Origin: Lottia gigantea
Taxonomy: Eukaryota; Mollusca; Gastropoda; Lottiidae
Reading direction: 5' to 3'
Length of the DNA: 64,000 nt
Assembly: GCF_000327385.1 (NCBI RefSeq)
Contig: NW_008707001.1
Location: 4,116,382 to 4,180,381, forward strand
Under the pieces are notes generated by a model that was not told the DNA's origin, searched no databases, and saw only the letters and a program-made list of their open reading frames with translations. A program made the translations under genes and the position numbers. This document shows positions 26,301-35,300 of this stretch, one piece after another. Each line of letters starts with the position of its first letter. Position 1 is the stretch's first letter.

Positions 26301-29300
26301 TCAGAAGAGAAATCTTTTTATTTCTAGACATTGACAATTTCTATTTCTAGATGTTGCCAACCACACATTTCACAAATCATAAAAACCTTTCACAGAAAAC
26401 CATCAAATGACAAATAATTATCAGGAGTTCAATAAAAATCGGGACTTTTTATGACTAGCCTGTGATTCATGTACCAATCTGCCCCTTTTTTATCAATTTC
26501 TAGTAACAAAAGTATCAGGGATTTTATTCTTATTATTAATGATTTTAGTGTTCCAGTCATCTGATTGGTCAATCACAAATAAATTATCTTATACTTATAG
26601 ATTACTGTATTTTTTAAAATCTGGATTTTATCTCGGTCAAGTTTTTGAAAGTAATGGATTGTAATGAGGTATTTCAAATTTGTTATTTGTATACGGGACA
26701 CTAATAGCATCAATTTGCACCATTCCAATTTTCAATCAGACATCTGCAATTCCACTATATAAAACTAAGTGTTTGATTTTGACACTAGTCATAAAAGGCC
26801 TTATTAAAGCAAATTTTGTAATTAGTGTCTTCATTGAACACTTAGTTTACAAAATTTAAAACACCTCTGTACATTCCCTTTAAGAAAAGTGAAGAGTGTA
26901 ACAGCCTGTAAGAAATGATTTACAGTAATTATTAGCCACAATAAAATATTCATGAGAATTCTCACAACTTTCATTGATATCACAGTATGTTTCACACAAT
27001 TTTTTAAACTACTGATGTATCTATTATTAAGACAGAATTGTCTTGCTTGTATGGATTTTTATCATTATATTTCTTACGTTTGTCCTTATATCTAAATTTG
27101 TTCATTATTCTTGTGAAATGGAATCATCAGATCCAAATTATATTCATAGAATCAGTGGCAGAGCCAGGTTTACGTCTGAGTGAATACCTGAGGTTGCCCG
27201 AATTTCTAACCATGTTATGATATTTTTGCCCAAAAAACATGCCTTTGGGGCTGCGCTGGGGGGTGGGGGACCCTTCTGCCTTTTGGCTCCGCCACTGCTT
27301 ACAATGACAACATGTAGATTTTTAAGCAGAATTTGTAAATTTTATTAGTTGTGTCATCATATGTTTTGTGAAAATGCTTTGAATAGCAAGTTATCAGTTA
27401 GTATGTTTTTGAGAATAAGGCCCCTGGTTTTACAAACAACTAATCTCAGAAACAGGAACTTTTCAGCTAAGCCAATCAGTAATAGTGTTCACAGCTCACC
27501 GTCAAAATTTGAGCCCTCAAATCCATGTGTATCCAGAAATATTTGCATTTGAATGACGTAAATGACGACTCGTCAATTTAAGATACTCTGTGATACATAG
27601 AAAAGACACATATAGAAATAGTGAGTAAAATTCCTAGTTTGAAGAATTTTTAAAGGAATTATGCAATTTTCGTACATTTCTAGTACTTCAAAAGACTATT
27701 TACATATATTCAAGACTAAAATCAACCCCCAAAAAAGCGCACCTGTCTCTTTAACAACGCCTTGAAAACAAAGAAACGTGATGCCAAAAGATCAAAGACT
27801 TATGCTTATGTTTAATTCAAAAATCCTTTCTATCAGCTGGACCATTGACATTTACCAATTTAAAGGGTAGAATCTACTGGAATAATAAAAAAACCTTTAA
27901 GTTATTCAAGTGCATGCTTATTCAAGGCTTCAAAGAAACCTTTTAAAAAATCAGAGGGCACTAACCGAATCAATAACCCTTCACTTCTTACAAGCATCTT
28001 ACTCTCTGAATCAACCAATTACTCCTTACCACTAGCCAGCACCTTACTCTCTGAATCAACCAATTACTTCTTACCACTAGCTAGCACCTTACTCTCTGAA
28101 TCAACCAATTACTCCTTACCACTAGCTAGCATCTTACTCTCTGAATCAACCAATTACTCCTTACCACTAGCTAGCACCTTACTCTCTGAATAAACCAATT
28201 ACTCCTTACCACTTGCTAGCACCTTACTCTCTGAATCAACCAATTACTCCTTACCACTAGCCAACACCTTACTCTCTGAATCAACCAATTACTCCTTACC
28301 ACTTTCCAGCACCTTACTCTCTGAATCAACCAATTACTCCTTACCACTAGCCAACACCTTACTCTCTGAATCAACCAATTACTCCTTACCACTAGCCAGC
28401 ACCTTACTCTCTGAATCAACCAATTACTCCTTACCACTAGCCAATACCTTACTCTCTGAATCAAACAATTACTCCTTACCACTAGCCAGCACCTTACTCT
28501 CTGAATCAACCAATTACTCCTTACCACTAGCCAACACCTTACTCTCTGAATCAACCAATTACTCCTTACCACTAGCCAGCATCTTACTCTCTGAATCAAC
28601 CAATTACTCCTTACCACTAGCCAATACCTTACTCTCTGAATCAACTAATTACTGCTTACCACTAGCCAGCACCTTTCTCTCTGAATCAACCAATTACATC
28701 TTACAACTAGCCAACACCTTACTCTCTGAATCAACCAATTACTTCTTACCACTAGCTAGCACCTTACTCTCTGAATCAACATATTACTCGTAAGTGGTAG
28801 CAAGAAACAAACATATAATTAACAATTGTCATATCAAAGTAACAGATACAATATACTTAAGTGTAATAATTGACAAGATCCACAATGATCATAAATTGCC
28901 TTGTCTTCACTGAATAAATCTCAATTTACATATATATAAATATAATCAGTTAATTCTCAATTCACACAAAGTAGCTTTTACCAATAAAATTGGCAATGAT
29001 ACTAACGTGTTGATAACAATAAAATATGATACCTAGTTATCAGCGCTCTAAAAGCTTATTACTATAAATCTTCTGTCCAGTATTGTCCAGTGTTTGACCA
29101 GGGTTTGATTTCAGTTTCAGTAATAACTTAGCTAATTAGTCAAGAACGAAAATTGAAATAGAATTTCCAAGTTGTGGGTTAGTTAGTGTATGTGCACACT
29201 CTTTCGCTCCTGTTCTGTAGGTCCTATCGAGTGCATGATGGTATAGTCGATCCGCCATGTTAGTCTAGGCATGTTATCCCAATTGTATACAGTAGAGAGT

Positions 29301-32300
29301 GATTATAGAGAAATGGTATCTTAACTCACTTAGTCTTACGTCTTACAAGCACAGTGAGCTTTGGTGTTCCGAAAAGGCTAGCATGCTTTGTCAGTGACCC
29401 CAATATAATTATCTATTAGTAATACTAGATTAATAACAAACCTCCATTGTGTAACATAGAGAGTGATTATAGAATATTGCTGCCTTCAATTCACTTCACA
29501 CACAGTAACACTAAATTTAACCTGAATTCCCCCTATATTGCATGTAGAAGACAGTGCCTTAACCAACTTAATCATATAAACACAACTGGTGTTCAGGTGT
29601 TCAGAAGGTGTTCAGGTGTTCAGAAAGGGCAAGCATGCCACGCCAGTGACCCCTATATAATTATCTTATAAGTAATACTAAAATTAAAACAGAATTGCCC
29701 CTGCTGTTTAAAGTAGAGAATGATAATAGAGAAATGGTGAGTAAGTTTCTTCCTGTTATTGTATATAGGATATCCTACTATCAATCATGATACAGTAAGA
29801 TAATATTTCAACTTAGATTACATTCATCTCATTCATCAATAAACACTTTCTATCTATCTAATAAAACAATTATTACATATCAGTATTGTCTTTCTAAAAC
29901 TAACAACTTGGCATCAATCAAACAGAGCTTGTAAGACAATTTTACAAACTGAAATTTAACACTTTCTCTCTAATAATACAATAATTATATACATGAGCAT
30001 GAAATGATCCAACTCTGCAACAGAGAATCAAATCAAACAGAGCTTGTAAGTTCCAAGCAGAAATTTTACAGAAATAATACAATTATTATATACATGAGCA
30101 TGACATGATCCAACTCTGCAACAGAGAACTTGGTATCAATCATGCCTGGTGTATAAAACAATATTAAACTCAGATTTCATTCATTCCTTTTATCAATTAA
30201 ACACTTTCTTTGAGATATCAGTACATGATGCCCCTCTACAACTGGTGTATAAAACAATATTAAACTCAGATTTCATTCATTCCTTTTATCAATTAAACAC
30301 TTTCTTTGAGACATCAGTACATGATGCCCCTCTACAACTGAGAACTTGGCATCAATCATGCATGGCTTACAACAAATTTTCAAACATATATATATATATT
30401 TCATATATACCATTCATAATTACACAGTAATTTCTTTATAATTTAACAATAGATGTATCAAGAGTATTTGACAAGACAAAGGACATCGAACACTTGCCAT
30501 TCTACAATTGTTTGAGAACTCAGATTCTCCTGGGAGAGTAGAATTACTTACTAATTGATCAAAGGAGCAAAGGCAAGTTATCAATCAGTTCTACTTGTAC
30601 CAGTAAATCATATCTAAAGCACTTAAAATAGCAAAATGATCACTTATGTCAAAATATTAAAATCTTGGATTAGTCTTACTGTAAGTTTTTATTTAATAGC
30701 AATATGATCAGTTATGTCAAAATACAAAAATCTTAGTTTTCATATAAGTCAACAGACATCAGGTGACATTCTAAGTCTTTTCCAATTATTGTAGTCAACC
30801 TAGCACTGAAAACCTGGGTAGACCATAATGATTGTCAAGAGGATTGGCTAAGGACCAGCTGGTAGACAAGATCTTCAGAACCAAAGCATGTAGACTATGG
30901 GTGTTTCTTTCATCTCAAATTCTTTCATTTATACATCAATTACAACTAGAAATTGACAGATCCCTTAAACTAACAAACAGAAAACTAAGTCTACCTGCAC
31001 CTGGCAAAAGTCTTTTCACAAATTGAGGTTTATAAAAGGGATTTTAAGGGTTTTTGTAAACTTATGTATATCAGGGACACCATTTCAATTTTCAGTAAGA
31101 GTTCTGTAAAACTTGTAAATTCTACTCACGGCATTATATGACATAGCTTTCACAAAGGCCTGTAAAAAGCCAGAAATCCTTTCACAAAACCTTTTTAAAT
31201 GAATTTTAATAAGTTGTCTGTGCTCACATTCTGCTTCTCATTGAACTTCTCAGAATCCAATTCTGATATTCAGTACTTTCGTTTTTATTAGACTGCAGGG
31301 CAGCTCCTATCAAATTTTCAATATGAAAATGGAAACAGATAGTGATAGAGACTATTATCAAGCAAAAAACATGTTCGCAAATTTCAATTTTAGACAACAT
31401 AATTAATATCTAGCTTGACCCATTTCATGAAACGTGTGAAATTCATGTGAAACAAAACAAACACGGTGCAAAATTGTGTTAGGCAATTATAAACTCAATT
31501 TGATCCCTGCAGTGTAGGAAACAAGATTGACTTTAAAAACTGTGAGATAAAATAGAGTAGGTTTGTATATAAAGACTATAATCACTGTTTAGACTCAATA
31601 TAGGACAGCAGGTTCACTGAAATCTTCTCATCCAGTCAATTTGGCATGTCTTCAGACATTTCATTATGTATTTCAATCCCAAGAATCTCAAAATGTAAGA
31701 TGTGAAAATACCCTAGTTTACTAACAATGATCCTGATTTAAATCATCAAATGTCAAAATTTTGAAGCTAAACTTTTGAAATCTTTATTAGATCTATCTTC
31801 CATTGTCCAAAATAATCTGGGTTAACAACAGAATTCTATTCTATCTTCATAATTTCAAGGTATTACGTACTTCATCTTATACCTTGACTGCGATAGCCAC
31901 CTTTCTTGTGTCAACGAAATACAGCGATTTGATGGTATTGTACTCCAGTGAATACATAGCCAATTAGAGCCCCACTGACAGACAGGCTTACATACAATCT
32001 AACAAAATTGCTACAATTACTATCTTCAAAATACAAGAAAGGTGGCTATTTCAGTCAAGGTATAAAACAGAAGATCATAATAGCTTGACATTGTGAAGAT
32101 GTAATTTAATAAGCTTTTAAAATAATAATTGCAAAATCTTATTTAGATATAAATAACAACTAATTTTCAAAAGAGTATAATGAAAAAATATTGGAAATCA
32201 AATGATATCAGAGAAAATCATTGATTTATTCTAAGGCATTGATCGGTGATATTTGAAAACTGTTAGATTGATGGAGTTGACATTTGCAATACTTTGTCTT

Positions 32301-35300
32301 AATTTACCTTTGCCATTAGAAGCTGACTGACTAGTAGCTTTCAGGCTGTGTGTAGTGTATGGAAATATATTATTTCTGCATCATGGTTATCAGAATTTAA
32401 ACAACTAGCAGGATATAGAGTTGATAATAATAACTTTATGTACAGTATTATAAAAGAATCCACTTTAAAATGTTAAAATTTATTTCTTAGACTGTATTTG
32501 ATATTGTTTGATTCTCTTACTTCAAAATTAATAAGCTTTAAAATAAGCTTGAGTCAATATTCAAATTTGAGTTCCTTGACAGGGTCATCAAGACAGGTAG
32601 GACAGTAGGGTAGAACATTTTCGAACTCCCTGAACTGGTGTATATCAACTGTTTTTCTTCATATGGCCAAAAACCTTCCCTAAATAAAATTAGTTACTAA
32701 GCTTCATGTTGGCTATTAACTGAAATCACAGATTCAGTGGCAGCACCAGCCTCCTAACACTGGAGGTACAAATAGGGGGCAGACAGACAAAATGGGGGTA
32801 CAACTGTCGAGGCTCAATTTCAACAACAGTGCAGAGGCGTCATAGTCACAAGCCTCTTAAGAAGCGTCTGAACGGGTTCTCTCTGAACTAATTAAGTGCA
32901 TTCTGAGACATACTTTGGGACAAAAAAGTATAAAAATCATATATTTGAATTTGTTTGTTTTTGAAGTGGGTGCACAATTGGGGGTGCAAACCATTTTGCA
33001 AGGGATCCCCCTCCCCCACTGGCACCGCCACTGCACAGGTTTTACTTCAAAAAGACTTGAATCAGACACCATTAAATCAGCACTTAACCAAATAACTCTT
33101 AAGTTGAAAACCATGTCTACATCAGTTTCCAAGTCTTATTTAAAAAATATTATATATCTTTGGTATAAATCTTACACAAACTGTTTATAGACCTAAAAAT
33201 TCTCTATCAAAATCTAAACTTTTATTTCTAAATTCGGTTGAGAATTTTGATTCCAAACTTCGGTCGATATTGGGTAAGCAGTACAAGATGACCTCTTAAC
33301 ACATTAAGATATAAATGTGTGATTATTCTCATCAAGTACGTTATTGCCATGTGTTACAATGGTATAAATTATCTTTCAATACATTACACATGTCACATAG
33401 CAAGCTGTTGTCCCTACATTATTTTACATAGATCTTTAATCTTTTTTGTATACGCTTACAAATGTTACATTTGTCAATTTTACTTATTACTTATAAAACT
33501 ACATAACAAGTTTTTTTACTGCTAAAATAGTGTTCTCAATGCAATAAATTGATATACATTCATATTCATATTAAAATATTAATTAATATCTCAATATAGC
33601 TCCTGTATTTAATGATTAACAGATATATAATATATAGATAGATATATATCATTCACAGTAAAATAAATCAACAAGTCTGTGAGATAAATGAAATGGAGTG
33701 ACTAATATTTCCAAAGCTATCAAGCATTTTCAAAGACTGTTTTAAGACAGGCAATAACATGAGGAAGGCAATGTAAGCAATTTTGCCAGGGAATCTTTAT
33801 CAAGAAACAATTGTAGCTCTCTTTGTCTATTTCAATTTAAAATCTTTTTATCTCATTTACTCATTCATTTAAAGCTGGACCCAATTTCAGAAATTTCCTT
33901 TTCCCTTTCTATCTCACCAAATATAGGATGCAACTTATGGTCTATATGATGAGCGCTGGCTTTCAAATTTGGTGTAGAACAAGTGTTGGGTGTGTTGAGT
34001 GTTTGTATCATAGGTGTAACATTGTGGCTAAGCGGTGCTAGGAAAGCACAGGCATTATCCCCATCCCCAAAGTATTCTTTGTGAAGTTCGTTAAATGATT
34101 TAAATCTGTAGGGTGTCCCAATAAATGATCGAAAAAACGGTTGTTCCATGTTTTTCATATTTTCAGGGTTTGGCAACGACTTCTTGAAGTCTGTGCAAAT
34201 TTTGAAAGAGATCAGTTTACCAACAGCTGAGATATTACCTGTTGTACTGTGGGAGGGTTTTTTTGGGACACCCGATATATAAATATTAAATGAAAAATAA
34301 AAGTTATAACAATTTTGAATTCATTCAAAAGCTAATAATCTTAAATTAGTATGTTTTTTGATGTGTCTGCCCCCTACCTCCTCCAGACTGACATCATTTA
34401 ACACCAAATTCTTTTCTTATAATACAAGAAAAAAGGAAATTGCTTTAAAGAAAGCAGACTAATCAATGAGGATCTAAATAACAAACTGAAACTATTTTAA
34501 TTCATCCATCTTATTTGACAATTTCATTGGTGAACACTATTGATCAATGCAGCAATGAAACGGCTGGTGAACACTAGAGCACAGAATGAAATGACCAAAT
34601 CAAATTATACAGACATATAAATGGTGAATAAAGGAGATTATTTATTGATTTTAAAGATGGTGTATACAGCCAATTTTTTCAAATGGTTTCACAAATCTTA
34701 GTCTGATAAAAAATACAACTATAGTGGATTAGTTTCATTTACTGTCTTAGGGTCTTCTACCATTAAACATCAACTTATAAAATTCAGATCAAATTAAAGG
34801 GACATATATGCGCCATTTCAGGGGGTTGATTTGAGGATTGAATATATAATAGTCTTCAGGAGTACATGAAATGTAAGAAAATCGCAAACTTCCTTTACAA
34901 TTACTTCGAATGAGGAATTTTACTCACAATTTCTATAAATGTATTTTCTATGTATCACAGAGTATCTTTAAATGATGATCACACATGGATTTGATGCTCA
35001 AATTTCGACGGTGAGCTGTAAACACCATTACTGATTGGCTTAGCTAAAAAAATCCAGTTTCTGAGACTAAGGTATGATTGGTCCCAACAAAATGGCGCAC
35101 CTGTCCCTTTAATGTTTAGTAAGTGAATCACCTATAGAAATTTAAATGATATTTATCACTGAATATTGACTTTTATACTAAGCCCAATCAAAACTTGTTT
35201 ATTTCTAAATAATGTCAGAGAATATAACAAAGTATTAGGAATATCAAATATTTAAGCATTTATTAAATTATATCTTTCTATTCAAATCAATCAAAGTAGA

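Noticed and set aside
28216-28644. 142-codon open frame on the minus strand
   Set aside because: It is the 45-bp minisatellite read in a frame without stops; no start context and no similarity to a protein.
32915-33190. two overlapping 91-codon frames on opposite strands
   Set aside because: Both are read out of the hAT-like non-autonomous element and its flank.
33865-34176. 103-codon open frame on the minus strand that looks fairly protein-like
   Set aside because: It runs across the GGGTGTCCC inverted-repeat element and intron DNA, has no family resemblance and no splice-linked partner.
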